Shown: positions 8,332 to 16,337 of the stretch, in pieces
Layout of the letters: every line of letters begins with the position of its first letter
Numbering within the stretch: the first letter of the stretch is position 1
Source: Actinomycetota bacterium
GTDB taxonomy: Bacteria > Actinomycetota > Acidimicrobiia > Acidimicrobiales > Ilumatobacteraceae
DNA: 37,231 bases
Assembly: GCA_009919275.1 (NCBI GenBank)
Contig: RGCG01000012.1
Location: 1 to 37,231, forward strand
Direction of reading: 5' to 3'
Program-made: the position numbers and the translations under genes
Notes under the pieces: model-generated
Database searches by the model: none
Told to the model about the DNA's origin: nothing
Seen by the model: only the letters and a program-made list of their open reading frames with translations

Positions 8332-9686
8332 TCACACCCAAGCGCCCTCGGGCGCGGAGAGCGAATCTCCACATCCCGACCCAGCCGGCAACACCTTGCC
8401 GGGATTCGCCAGACCCGCAGGATCGAAGGCTCGCCGAAGCTTCTGCTGCGCGGCAAGGCTGGTTTCGTCGAACATGAGCGACATGAAGTCACGCTTCTCG
8501 AGACCAATACCGTGCTCTCCGGATAGCACTCCCCCGGCATGATGCCTTCTTCGCGTCGATCGAACAGCAGGAGGGGATGAAGGTTGCCGTCGCCCGCGTG
8601 GAACACGTTCATCACTTGCAGATTCTCGGCTGCCGCAATGTGCCCAATCTTGCCGAGAACTTCGGCCAGTCGACGGCGAGGAACCACCGTGTCATGGAGG
8701 TAGTAGTTGGGCTTGATGCGGGCGATTGCGCCGAAGGCAGTCTTGCGACCCTTCCAAATGATGGCTCGCTCGGCGTCCGTCTGTGCCCGTCGAATGTACG
8801 ACGCTTCGTGCTGCCGGCAGATCGTCAGGCACGAATCGATATCTGCTTCAACGCCATGAGGTAGGCCGTCCACCTCGATGATGAGTAGGGCCCCGACATC
8901 GAGCGGAAATCCCGCATGAACGTACGATTCGACCGCCCGCGTGATGGGTGCATCCATCATCTCGAGTGCCGAGGGAACGATGCCTGCGGCGATGATTGCA
9001 CTGACGGCACGTGCCCCACCGTCGATGGTTGGGAACCCCACGACGACCGTCGCATGGTGCGGTGCATTCTGGGTCAAACGGACCTTGATAGCCGTTGCGA
9101 TGCCGAACATGCCCTCGCTTCCGATGAATGCCCCCCGAAGGTCGAAGGGCGACGACTCTTGGTCAAGGGTGACGACCGAACCATCCGACAAAACAGCCTC
9201 GATGGCAAGAACGTGGGCCGAGGTGACTCCGGTCGACAAGCAGTGTGGGCCCCCGGAGTTGTTGGCCACGTTTCCGCCGATGGTGCAACTCTGCTGGCTG
9301 GAGGGATCGGGAGCGAAATGCAGTCCATGCCGAGCGACGGCGCGCGACAGGTCGGCGTTGAGAACGCCGGGTTCGACCCACGCAAAACGCCCGTCAGCGT
9401 CGACACTTCGAATCCGGTTCATCCCCATCATCGAAATGACGATCGAACCCATCGTGGGAACCGCGCCGCCCGCGAGTCCGGTCCCGGCACCACGGGCCAC
9501 GAAAGGAATCCGACGCGCATGACAGTCACGAAGGATTGTCACGACCTCCTCGACGTTCGCCGGTTTGACCCATCCCGAAGCATTTCCTTCGATGTTTGAG
9601 GCGTCGCGTGACACGAGATGAAGTTCGTGTCGCGCGATACCAATGGCCGATCCCTCGAGTTTCTTCGACAAGCGACGCCGTGCCAT
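8332..9686 (-). pseudogene. glcD: glcD, glycolate oxidase FAD subunit, with an out-of-frame internal deletion
   Basis: Flavoprotein that oxidises glycolate/D-lactate-type 2-hydroxy acids. The N-terminal FAD_binding_4 domain is good (RGAGTGLAGGAVP, SSQQSCTIGGNVANNSGGPH, IGSEGMFGIATA), as is the FAD-oxidase C domain up to [22 protein letters not shown]. At 8530-8537, in a C5 run, the frame breaks. The normal continuation [16 protein letters not shown] starts at 8529 in another frame and runs to the stop at 8332. About 17 residues normally present between these motifs are missing, and the gene length is 2 modulo 3. The start is ATG 9686, 7 nt after a TATTGT -10; an upstream in-frame GTG at 9695 would overlap that element. 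Assembly error is the main alternative. Confidence 0.8.
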
Positions 9687-9699
9687 TCGATGCACAATA
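9687..9699 (-). promoter_or_regulatory. Putative leaderless promoter (-10 TATTGT) of glcDEF
   Basis: Minus-strand TATTGT at 9694-9699 and 7 nt to the glcD ATG at 9686. It decides in favour of 9686 over the in-frame GTG at 9695, which lies inside the element. Confidence 0.45.
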
Positions 9700-9745
9700 C
9701 CGACACCTCAAGTCCGGCGCATTTGTTCGCGCAACGCGACACCAC

Positions 9746-9757
9746 TAGCGTCACGGC
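9746..9757 (+). promoter_or_regulatory. Putative leaderless promoter (-10 TAGCGT)
   Basis: TAGCGT at 9746-9751, 6 nt before the GTG at 9758. It is divergent from the glcD promoter across a region of about 60 nt. Confidence 0.5.
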
Positions 9758-10516
9758 GTGTCCAAAGCATCTGAAGTCCACGATTGGGTCAGCTTCGAAG
9801 ATCCGGAGGGTGGTCGAATGTGGATGTTTGACGCCTCGTATCTCCTGAGCAATTGGAAGTGCATCTACGGCGAGGGTTGCAAGGGCGTTCACGAAGAGGA
9901 CACGACCGATCTCATGCAGGGATGCTGCAGCTTCGGTGCACATTTCATGGACAAGGATGACGAAAAGACCGTCGTTCGCTCGTCACGTCGTCTCACCTCC
10001 AAGAATTGGCAGTACAAGGCCCGAGCCGCGAAATTGGGATGGCTGGGCCAAGAGCGCGACGGGACACCGAAGACGCGCGTGGTCGACGGCGCCTGCATCT
10101 TCCTGAACAGGCCGGGTTTTGAGGGCGGGGTCGGATGTGCCCTGCACATCGGTGCTATGGAAGCCGGCGAACGGCCCATGGACTGGAAGCCCGACGTTTG
10201 TTGGCAGGTTCCGGTACGGCTTCAAGAGACGAATGACGAGGATGGACACATCGTCACGTTTGTTCGCGAATGGAAGCGTCGCGACTGGGGAGATGGCGGC
10301 CATGAATTCCATTGGTGGTGCACAGCATCGCCCGAGGCGTTCGTTGGCCGTGAGCCGACCTACAAGTATTTGAAGAACGAACTAACGGAGCTTGTGGGAC
10401 CCAAGGTCTACGCCCTCCTCGTGAAGGAACTCGAGAAAAGGACCCCGACGGTTGCGGGTCATCCTGTGACACTCTCGCGAAAACCCAAGTCGGGTACAAC
10501 CAAAACTTCGCGCTGA
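9758..10516 (+). CDS. Cysteine-rich hypothetical protein (YkgJ-like metal-binding pattern)
   Basis: A 252-residue soluble protein of unknown function. Conserved-looking cysteines occur as WKCIYGEGCKG, then GCCSFGAHF, then DGACIFLNRPG and GVGCALH, then DVCWQVP and HWWCTASPEAF. The spacing of paired Cys in the first half resembles YkgJ-type zinc or Fe-S clusters, but I cannot place it in a named family. Several Trp and His residues flank the cysteines. No signal peptide or membrane helix is seen. The C-terminus is basic. The start is GTG 9758, fixed by the -10 element 6 nt upstream. It is a single-gene unit between convergent typA and divergent glcD. Confidence 0.8.
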   Translation: MSKASEVHDWVSFEDPEGGRMWMFDASYLLSNWKCIYGEGCKGVHEEDTTDLMQGCCSFGAHFMDKDDEKTVVRSSRRLTSKNWQYKARAAKLGWLGQERDGTPKTRVVDGACIFLNRPGFEGGVGCALHIGAMEAGERPMDWKPDVCWQVPVRLQETNDEDGHIVTFVREWKRRDWGDGGHEFHWWCTASPEAFVGREPTYKYLKNELTELVGPKVYALLVKELEKRTPTVAGHPVTLSRKPKSGTTKTSR

Positions 10517-10529
10517 CACCTGTTCAGCG
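10511..10529. terminator. Weak hairpin between convergent genes
   Basis: CGCTGA (10511-10516) pairs with TCAGCG (10524-10529) around a 7-nt loop, in the 24-nt gap between the cysteine-rich gene and the typA stop. There is no U-tract on either side, so it is at best a bidirectional or factor-assisted terminator. Confidence 0.3.
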
Positions 10530-10540
10530 AGCTCTCGAAT

Positions 10541-12370
10541 TCACTGCGAACGCTTGAATGCGCGCCGGCGATCCTCGAGACCGAGCAGGCGTTTGCGGAT
10601 GCGCAATGCCGCGGGAGTCACCTCGACCAATTCATCATCTGCAATCCATTCGATCGCCGTTTCAAGTGAGTGGATCACGGGCGCTGCGAGCTTGATTCCG
10701 TCGTCGTGGCTGTGCGTGCGAATGTTCGTCTTTTCCTTGGCGCGAACCGCGTTCACCACCATCTCGTCACTACGAGAATTCTCTCCCACGACCATTCCCT
10801 CGTAAACCTCGTCGCCGGGCGACACGAAGAGGGTGCCGCGCAACTGCAGGTTGTCGAGTGCGTAGGCCGTTACCTTGCCGGTGCGATCGGACACCATGGC
10901 AGCCCCGAGACGATGAGGTAGTTCACCGACCCAAGGTGTCCAACCGATGAGCCGCATGTGAATCAAAGCAGTACCGCGAGTCTCCGTGATGACCTGTGAC
11001 CGAAAGCCGATGAGTCCCCTCGACGGGGCCTCGAAGCCGACCAACGTGCGTCCGGCGTCGCCCGGACGGATGTCGGTCACGCGTCCCTTGCGTGGAGCGA
11101 GCGCCTGCGTCACCGAACCGACGTGCTCGTCGGGTACGTCGACTGTCCCAGCTTCGAGCGGTTCATGTCGGCGACCGTCGATCTCTTTCGTGACGACTTC
11201 GGGTCGGCTGACCTGAAGTTCATAACCCTCGCGACGCATGTTCTCGATGAGAACCGCCAGCTGCAATTCGCCGCGACCGGACACCTCGATCACTTCGGGC
11301 GAATCGGTGGGCGCAATACGAATGGAGACGTTTCCGAGGATCTCACGTTCGAGTCGGTCGCGCAGATGGCGGCTGGTGACGAACTTTCCTTCACGTCCCG
11401 CCATCGGCGATGTGTTGACTCCGAAACTCATGCGGATGACGGGCTCGTCGACAACCAACCGTGGCAAAGGTGACGGATTGTCGGCGTTGGTGACGGTGTC
11501 GCCCACCTCGATTTCGGGGATTCCGGAGACGACAAAAAGATCTCCCGCTTCTACAGTGTCAACTTCGACCCGTCCGATGCCGCGAAAAACGTGCAGGGTG
11601 GAGATGCGTCTCTTCAGAATCGGCGACGGGTTGTCGTCGGTGGGTCGTTGACACACCGCAACGGTTTCTCCCTTGCGCAGGGTTCCCGAATAGACACGAC
11701 CGATCCCCAATCGTCCGAGATAGTCGGAGGCGTCGAGGTTCGTGACGAGCGCCCGCAACACACCGTCGGAATCACTCTTCGGCTCGGGAAGCGCAAGCAT
11801 GCAGTCGAGCAGGGGCTCGAGGGTTGCATCGGGCGCAGGCATGCCGACACCGATCATCGCCCTACCCTCACGCGCGACGGCACTCACGACGGTGAACGAC
11901 AGTTGTTCATCGTTTCGGGCAAGGTCGAGAAACAACTGTTCGACCTCACCGAGAACTTCCTCGGCTCTCGCGTCTTGTCGATCGACCTTGTTCAAAACGA
12001 CCACCGCAGGAAGGTTGGCGTCCATTGCCTTGGACAACACGTAACGGGTCTGCGGCAAGGGACCTTCGGCGGCGTCGACCAACAAGACGATTCCGTCGAC
12101 GATGTGCAGCGCCCTCTCGACTTCTCCGCCGAAGTCGGCGTGTCCCGGCGTATCGACGAGGTTGATGCTGACACCCTTGTAGGTGATTTGGGCTGCCTTC
12201 GCGAGAATCGTGATCCCGCGTTCGCGTTCCTGGTCGTCGGAATCCATGACGCGGTCGACGACTTGTTGGTGGGCGGCGAATGTCCCCGTCGAGCGGAGAA
12301 GCGAGTCAACCAAGGTGGTCTTCCCGTGGTCGACGTGCGCGACCAGAGCGATGTTGCGGCGGGGGGTCAT
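10541..12370 (-). CDS. typA: Ribosome-associated translational GTPase TypA/BipA
   Basis: Elongation-factor-like GTPase acting on the 70S/50S ribosome in stress and ribosome assembly. G1 is AHVDHGKTT at residues 11-19, the effector region has ERERGITI, G3 is DTPGHADF and G4 is NKVD. The EF-G-like domains III and V and the BipA-specific C-terminal domain follow ([40 protein letters not shown]). The length of 609 residues is standard. The start is ATG 12370, 36 nt downstream of a small gene that probably shares the transcript. The long opposite-strand frame over this gene is codon-aligned antisense and is not a gene. Confidence 0.97.
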   Translation of the reverse strand: MTPRRNIALVAHVDHGKTTLVDSLLRSTGTFAAHQQVVDRVMDSDDQERERGITILAKAAQITYKGVSINLVDTPGHADFGGEVERALHIVDGIVLLVDAAEGPLPQTRYVLSKAMDANLPAVVVLNKVDRQDARAEEVLGEVEQLFLDLARNDEQLSFTVVSAVAREGRAMIGVGMPAPDATLEPLLDCMLALPEPKSDSDGVLRALVTNLDASDYLGRLGIGRVYSGTLRKGETVAVCQRPTDDNPSPILKRRISTLHVFRGIGRVEVDTVEAGDLFVVSGIPEIEVGDTVTNADNPSPLPRLVVDEPVIRMSFGVNTSPMAGREGKFVTSRHLRDRLEREILGNVSIRIAPTDSPEVIEVSGRGELQLAVLIENMRREGYELQVSRPEVVTKEIDGRRHEPLEAGTVDVPDEHVGSVTQALAPRKGRVTDIRPGDAGRTLVGFEAPSRGLIGFRSQVITETRGTALIHMRLIGWTPWVGELPHRLGAAMVSDRTGKVTAYALDNLQLRGTLFVSPGDEVYEGMVVGENSRSDEMVVNAVRAKEKTNIRTHSHDDGIKLAAPVIHSLETAIEWIADDELVEVTPAALRIRKRLLGLEDRRRAFKRSQ

Positions 12371-12406
12371 GTTGGTGGAGAAAGGCCGACCGTGGGTCGG
12401 GTGGCG

Positions 12407-12601
12407 TCAGTTCTCTTCCTCGTCGTCTTCCTCTTCGTCGTCGTCGAAGGTAACGCCATATTTCTCGGCGATTGCGGCGTACTCATCGTCTTCCGAGCGC
12501 TGACGGGACTGGCTTGCGCCGAACCCGAGATCGGCCGCACTCGGCCCGGCCTGCTTCAACTTGCGCGCTTCTTCGAAGCGACGATGACGACCCTTTTTCA
12601 C
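12407..12601 (-). CDS. Small protein with basic head and acidic tail (DUF3073-like?)
   Basis: A 64-residue protein beginning with a basic segment (KKGRHRRFEEARKLKQ), then an EYAAIAEKYGVTF segment, ending in an almost purely Asp/Glu tail. The frame is open upstream to 12700, but the GTG at 12601 has a GGAG ribosome site 7 nt before it, and upstream residues look non-coding. Actinobacterial DUF3073 proteins have a similar basic-to-acidic design, but the match is loose. It lies 36 nt before typA, so both are probably transcribed together; a nucleic-acid or ribosome-related role is only a guess. Confidence 0.65.
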   Translation of the reverse strand: MKKGRHRRFEEARKLKQAGPSAADLGFGASQSRQRSEDDEYAAIAEKYGVTFDDDEEEDDEEEN

Positions 12602-12666
12602 GTGAGGGCTCCGAACTTCTTCGCAAAGGACCCGGACTCTTGGCGACCGGGCAACAACGGTTTCCC

Positions 12667-12672
12667 AGTGTA
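12667..12672 (-). promoter_or_regulatory. Possible -10 element (TACACT) for the small gene-typA unit
   Basis: Minus-strand TACACT in the 130-nt gap downstream of rnd. It would give a leader of about 60 nt carrying the GGAG ribosome site. No clear -35 is seen. Confidence 0.25.
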
Positions 12673-12730
12673 TCCCGAGGGCCCGCGAAATCGGGGGCAA
12701 TTGTTCCGTCAGTTTCGCCGGCCGAGCGGA

Positions 12731-13879
12731 TCAGCCCCTGAACAGCCTGAGTCCGCCGGCCCCGTCGAAGGCGATTCCGGCCACACCCGACACGAGATCC
12801 CCGAGGTCCGAACCGACGAGTTGGGCTCGCCACCCGTGTCGCAATCGAGCATCGGGGTTGCCCCGCAAAAAATCGATGATGTCGGAACGAGTTCCGAGCA
12901 TCGCAACCTCGATCTTCTCGCGCGCTGCCACTTCGCTGATCCAGGCCGAGATGAGAGTCGCGGCCGGGCGCAGGTCACGGTCGAACTCTTCGACGTCGTT
13001 GCGCGGATAGGTCACTTCAAGATCACGGCCACGCTCGACTGCATCGAGGATCTCGCGGGCGATGGATCCTTTCGTGTGCCGGCCGTCGACTCCGCGTGAC
13101 TGAGCGAGTTCGTCGACCGATTTCGGTGCACGTTGGGCGATCCCGAGGAGAGCCAAGTCGGCCAGAACATGCCTGACGGGCACGTTGAGCCGTTGCGCAC
13201 GTACCTCTCGCCACTCGGCCACTGCCTGGGCGACTCCGCGGGCACGCGGCTTCAGTGTTCGCACGTCCTTCACTCGCAACCAAGCCGTCGACGGGTCGAC
13301 GAGCGAGGACGGTCGCGCCGCGAGTTCGCGACATGCATCCTTGGCCCAGTCGACGCGACCCGTGTCAACGAGTTGTCGTGTAATTGATTCGTGGAGAGCC
13401 GGAAGGTGAACAACGTCCGCAGCCGCATAGGCACATTGGTCTGTGGTGAGCGGACGACGCAGCCAATCGGTGAGGCGATCTCCCTTCGGAAGCGAAATAC
13501 CGAGCTCTCGTTGCACGAGCGACTGAAGCGAAGGTGTTGCATACCCGATGAAGCCGGCGGCGATTTGGGTATCGAAAATGTTCTCGAGCCGTACATCGCA
13601 CGTGAGTTGCAACACGTCGAGATCCTGTTGTGCCGCATGGAGGACGACAAGCTCGTCGCCTTGAAAGAGACTTGCCACGGAGACGGGATCGACGGCAGTC
13701 GGATCGACAAGGAAAACCGCCCCTTCGACGTTGATCTGGATCAGCGCGAGTTGAGGGAAATAAGTGCGTTCGCGGTGGAATTCGGTGTCGAGACAAAAAG
13801 ACTGGACCTCACGCAAACGCCTCGCGAGCGTCGTGACGCCGCTCTCGGTGTCGATCCAGGTGGCGTCGGCCGGATTCAC
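12731..13879 (-). CDS. rnd: Ribonuclease D
   Basis: 3'-5' exoribonuclease of the DEDDy family, trimming tRNA and other structured RNA 3' ends. Asp31 and Glu33 in FCLDTEFHRE form Exo I, HAAQQDLDVL provides Exo II and CAYAAADVVHL provides Exo III with its Tyr. An HRDC-like region follows (residues about 215-290, DLALLGIAQRAPKSVDELAQSRGVDG). The length of 382 residues is normal. The GTG start at 13879 overlaps the rhodanese stop (GTGA), so the two are translationally coupled. Confidence 0.95.
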   Translation of the reverse strand: MNPADATWIDTESGVTTLARRLREVQSFCLDTEFHRERTYFPQLALIQINVEGAVFLVDPTAVDPVSVASLFQGDELVVLHAAQQDLDVLQLTCDVRLENIFDTQIAAGFIGYATPSLQSLVQRELGISLPKGDRLTDWLRRPLTTDQCAYAAADVVHLPALHESITRQLVDTGRVDWAKDACRELAARPSSLVDPSTAWLRVKDVRTLKPRARGVAQAVAEWREVRAQRLNVPVRHVLADLALLGIAQRAPKSVDELAQSRGVDGRHTKGSIAREILDAVERGRDLEVTYPRNDVEEFDRDLRPAATLISAWISEVAAREKIEVAMLGTRSDIIDFLRGNPDARLRHGWRAQLVGSDLGDLVSGVAGIAFDGAGGLRLFRG

Positions 13880-14199
13880 ACCGCCGACTCACCCGTCACG
13901 ATGTCGAACCCGGACGCAATCCAGCCGCCCGTACCCCCGGCGACGTTGACCACCGGCTTACCGAGACCGTCGAGGTATTCGCAGGCGCGCATGCTCCGTC
14001 CACCGACCTGACAGATGACGTAGTTCGTCTCGTGGTCGTCGAAAAGATGCTCGTTCTCCGTGAGGGTTGAAAGGGGTACCGACAGAGCGCCCGGAACGTG
14101 TCCTGCGGCATACTCGTCGGTCTCGCGAACATCGATGACTCGCACCCCTTCTGCCAACCGATCGCGGAGTTCGTCCACGGAGATCTCGGACACTGCCAT
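13876..14199 (-). CDS. Single-domain rhodanese-like protein
   Basis: A 107-residue protein made of one rhodanese domain: IDVRETDEYAAGHVPGA and the active-site loop CQVGGRS with Cys63 available as persulfide acceptor. Such proteins carry sulfane sulfur in tRNA or cofactor thiolation or detoxification; the acceptor here is unknown. The six-residue active loop fits sulfurtransferases rather than phosphatases. Start ATG 14199. It is coupled to rnd and lies 22 nt after the mobA-like gene, but has its own putative promoter. Confidence 0.92.
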   Translation of the reverse strand: MAVSEISVDELRDRLAEGVRVIDVRETDEYAAGHVPGALSVPLSTLTENEHLFDDHETNYVICQVGGRSMRACEYLDGLGKPVVNVAGGTGGWIASGFDIVTGESAV

Positions 14200-14212
14200 G
14201 CAACGCAGGCTA
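14200..14212 (-). promoter_or_regulatory. Putative leaderless promoter (-10 TAGCCT) of rhodanese-rnd
   Basis: Minus-strand TAGCCT at 14207-14212 and 7 nt to the ATG at 14199. No Shine-Dalgarno sequence. Confidence 0.45.
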
Positions 14213-14220
14213 CCGCTGTT

Positions 14221-14802
14221 TCAGTTTCGGTCGGGTGGCAGCAGATCGGGTGTGTTGACGTCGAGGAGTTCCTCTGCCGAAACCGGGAATCGCTCGATCG
14301 GACAGAGTTGCAGGAGGACCTGGATCGCCGAAACTGATCCGGCGTTGTCGGCCACGGTTTGCGTCAGCGCATGGGGAATACCGACGAAGACCCAGTGATC
14401 CCGGGTACCCGACGAGGCGACAGACACCCGGAATTCGCCCGTCAACCGTTGATCGCGGAGACGGTCGCGCATTCGCGAGAGGGTCGTCGGTGTCAGATTC
14501 AACATGTCGACGGCAACGACGACGAGATCTCTCTCGCATGAATTCGCATACCCGGCGAGACGACCGATCGAATGAGCGGGACCCGGGTCGATATCGGAAT
14601 CGATGATCGCCACACAGTCATCGGGAAGGGTCAGGGTCTGGTGACGTGCAACCGAGACCGCGATCACGTCGTCCACCATCTTCGAACGTCGTACGACGTC
14701 CAGGCTGTGTTGAAGAAAGGTCTGGTTGCCAAAGCGCGCACTTGCCTTGGGTTCGCCGTACCGTCTCCCGCGACCCCCTGCGAGGACGCCCCAAACCGTC
14801 AT
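14221..14802 (-). CDS. MobA-like nucleotidyltransferase (molybdenum cofactor guanylyltransferase-like)
   Basis: A 193-residue NTP-transferase fold protein. The N-terminal signature LAGGRGRRYGEPKA has the phosphate-binding glycine loop and conserved Lys; DMLNLTP stands where MobA enzymes have the metal-binding DMP/DxD motif. MobA proteins attach GMP to molybdopterin, and the size fits, but related CofC or sugar-nucleotide enzymes cannot be excluded. The start at ATG 14802 overlaps the stop of the DUF3151 gene (ATGA). The open frame upstream to 14976 is antisense-like and discarded. No other molybdenum-cofactor gene is in the window. Confidence 0.8.
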   Translation of the reverse strand: MTVWGVLAGGRGRRYGEPKASARFGNQTFLQHSLDVVRRSKMVDDVIAVSVARHQTLTLPDDCVAIIDSDIDPGPAHSIGRLAGYANSCERDLVVVAVDMLNLTPTTLSRMRDRLRDQRLTGEFRVSVASSGTRDHWVFVGIPHALTQTVADNAGSVSAIQVLLQLCPIERFPVSAEELLDVNTPDLLPPDRN

Positions 14803-15266
14803 TGGTCGGACTGGACGGAACTGTCTCGAAGCTCGGCGGGCGGCACGCCACTCGGGTCGAGTTGCAAAAGAAAGAGACGGCAGCGTTCTTCTTCGTCGTG
14901 CTCGCCCAGCTCGCCGGCGGTCACTTGCAGGCCCAGAAGACAACGAAGAAATCCGACGTTGCCGGGATGACTCCACCTGACGAACCCCGAACCCTTCCAG
15001 CCGTTCGCGCGCAGTGCATCGAGTCCCCTGTGGTAACCGACCCGAAAAGCGGCGTAGCGCTCGACCGCATCACGTCCACTTCGCCCGCACGCCCACCAAA
15101 CGAGTGAACTCCTCGGAGCGAGACGCACCGCATCCGCTGCAAGCACGCGCGATGCCTCCCCGGTGACCGAGACGATTTGGCCAACCAAGTGCTGCACCTC
15201 GAGGGAGTCGGCCGGAAGGCGGGTTTCCGGAGGGCCGGACTGCGAAAGCGAAACGTTCGAGGACAC
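14799..15266 (-). CDS. DUF3151 family protein
   Basis: Actinobacteria-specific conserved protein of unknown function. The diagnostic stretch has YHRGLDALRANGWKG, VRWSHPGNVGFLRCL and GEHDEEERCRLFL, which form the helical core of DUF3151. The GTG at 15266 lies 6 nt after a -10 element and gives 155 residues, near the family norm; the longer frame to 15368 would run into the divergent gene's promoter. It is coupled to the MobA-like gene by ATGA overlap. Its presence supports an actinobacterial origin. Confidence 0.85.
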   Translation of the reverse strand: MSSNVSLSQSGPPETRLPADSLEVQHLVGQIVSVTGEASRVLAADAVRLAPRSSLVWWACGRSGRDAVERYAAFRVGYHRGLDALRANGWKGSGFVRWSHPGNVGFLRCLLGLQVTAGELGEHDEEERCRLFLLQLDPSGVPPAELRDSSVQSDQ

Positions 15267-15278
15267 TTTTGCAGGATA
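15267..15278 (-). promoter_or_regulatory. Putative leaderless promoter (-10 TATCCT)
   Basis: Minus-strand TATCCT at 15273-15278 and 6 nt to the GTG at 15266. It faces away from the promoter at 15337-15348. Confidence 0.45.
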
Positions 15279-15336
15279 CTTCGCCGCCCGAACCCGACAC
15301 CGTCCGGTATCCACCAGATGGTGTCCGCGCGAGGAA

Positions 15337-15348
15337 TATGGTCGGGTT
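15337..15348 (+). promoter_or_regulatory. Putative leaderless promoter (-10 TATGGT)
   Basis: TATGGT at 15337-15342 and 6 nt to the GTG at 15349. Confidence 0.45.
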
Positions 15349-15663
15349 GTGCCTGATTTCTCGCTCATTCAAGCGCTTGACCTGAACCAAGCGAAGAACG
15401 GCTCGATCGTGGGCATAGTGGTCTGCGTTGCGGTGATTCTGCTCATCCTGCGCTTCATCTCGTCGCTCGTCGTTCGTCTGGTTCTTTCGCTGATCTTCGC
15501 AACCCTCGGGGTGGTGATCTACTCGCAACGGGCGGCGCTCGTCGATTGCGCGGACAAGGTGACCAACGCTGTATCGACCGCCGGTGCGGCCGGAGAGGTG
15601 TCCTGCACATTCTTCGGACGGGACGTGACGATTTCTCTCGACTCACCCGCGTCGACGGGATGA
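15349..15663 (+). CDS. Small membrane protein of unknown function
   Basis: A 104-residue protein with a short polar N-terminus, then two closely spaced hydrophobic segments (about residues 18-34, IVGIVVCVAVILLILRF, and 37-52, LVVRLVLSLIFATLGVV), then a soluble C-terminus with two cysteines (VDCADK and VSCTFFGRD). That pair could form an extracytoplasmic disulfide. The frame is open to 15163, but the GTG at 15349 is preceded at 6 nt by a -10 element and the sequence before it is antisense to DUF3151. No family recognised. The downstream phosphatase appears to have its own promoter. Confidence 0.7.
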   Translation: MPDFSLIQALDLNQAKNGSIVGIVVCVAVILLILRFISSLVVRLVLSLIFATLGVVIYSQRAALVDCADKVTNAVSTAGAAGEVSCTFFGRDVTISLDSPASTG

Positions 15664-15695
15664 CGCCCGACGAGGGTCACGAGGCCGTTCTGGCT

Positions 15696-15710
15696 TAGAG
15701 TCTTGAGGTC
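15696..15710 (+). promoter_or_regulatory. Putative near-leaderless promoter (-10 TAGAGT)
   Basis: TAGAGT at 15696-15701 and 9 nt to the ATG at 15711, implying a leader of at most about 3 nt. A GAGG lies only 2 nt before the ATG, too close for a normal ribosome site. Confidence 0.4.
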
Positions 15711-16337
15711 ATGGAACTTCTGCTGATTCGCCACGCTCTCCCCGTCCGCCGCGAACTCGACCAGGGAATTGCCGACCCACAACTCTCCGAGGATGGGTTG
15801 GCCCAGGCCGATCGCCTTGCCGACTATTTGGCGTCGGAGCGCATCCATGCGGTTTATGCGAGTCCCCTGCGTCGGGCTCAGCAAACCGCGGCGCCACTCG
15901 CCCGGGTCCAAGGTGTCAACATCACCACTGTTGACGACGTCGCCGAATGGGATCGCAATTCGAACGAGTATGTGCCGGTCGAGGAGTTGAAGGCCGCCAA
16001 CGATCCGCGCTGGCAGGCGATGTTGCGTGGCGAGTGGAACGTGCACGAGGAGAGCCCCGACGAATTCAATGCGCGTTGCATCAAGGCCATCGAAGGGCTC
16101 GTATCGGATCACTCGGGACAGACGATTGCCATCGTCTGTCACGGTGGCGTCATCAACGCCTATCTCGTCCATGTGCTGGGTTTGACCGTGAACGTCCAAG
16201 GCTTCTTTTATCCGAACTACACCTCGATCCACCGCGTTGCAGCGGCGCGCAGCGGCGAGCGCTCGATTGTCACAATCAACGAAACGTCTCACCTGCGCAA
16301 CTCGGGGTTGCCGATGGGGCTCTTTCAGAAGTCGTGA
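15711..16337 (+). CDS. Histidine phosphatase family protein (phosphoglycerate-mutase-like)
   Basis: Branch-1 histidine phosphatase. The catalytic motif is IRHALPV with His8 (RHA rather than the common RHG), followed by LSEDGLAQADRLADYL, YASPLRRAQQTA, a general-acid Glu region and CHGGVINAYL with the second His. The 208 residues fit cofactor-dependent phosphatases; substrate not deducible. It is coupled to the M18 aminopeptidase by the TGATG overlap at 16335-16339. Confidence 0.9.
   Translation: MELLLIRHALPVRRELDQGIADPQLSEDGLAQADRLADYLASERIHAVYASPLRRAQQTAAPLARVQGVNITTVDDVAEWDRNSNEYVPVEELKAANDPRWQAMLRGEWNVHEESPDEFNARCIKAIEGLVSDHSGQTIAIVCHGGVINAYLVHVLGLTVNVQGFFYPNYTSIHRVAAARSGERSIVTINETSHLRNSGLPMGLFQKS

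Noticed and set aside
7614-9695. A single 693-residue fused glycolate oxidase
   Set aside because: The fusion exists only because of the frame break near 8535; the true GlcD C-terminus is in another frame (8332-8529).
11591-13099. 502-codon plus-strand frame across typA and rnd
   Set aside because: Same codon-aligned antisense effect over typA; no start signal and no family resemblance.
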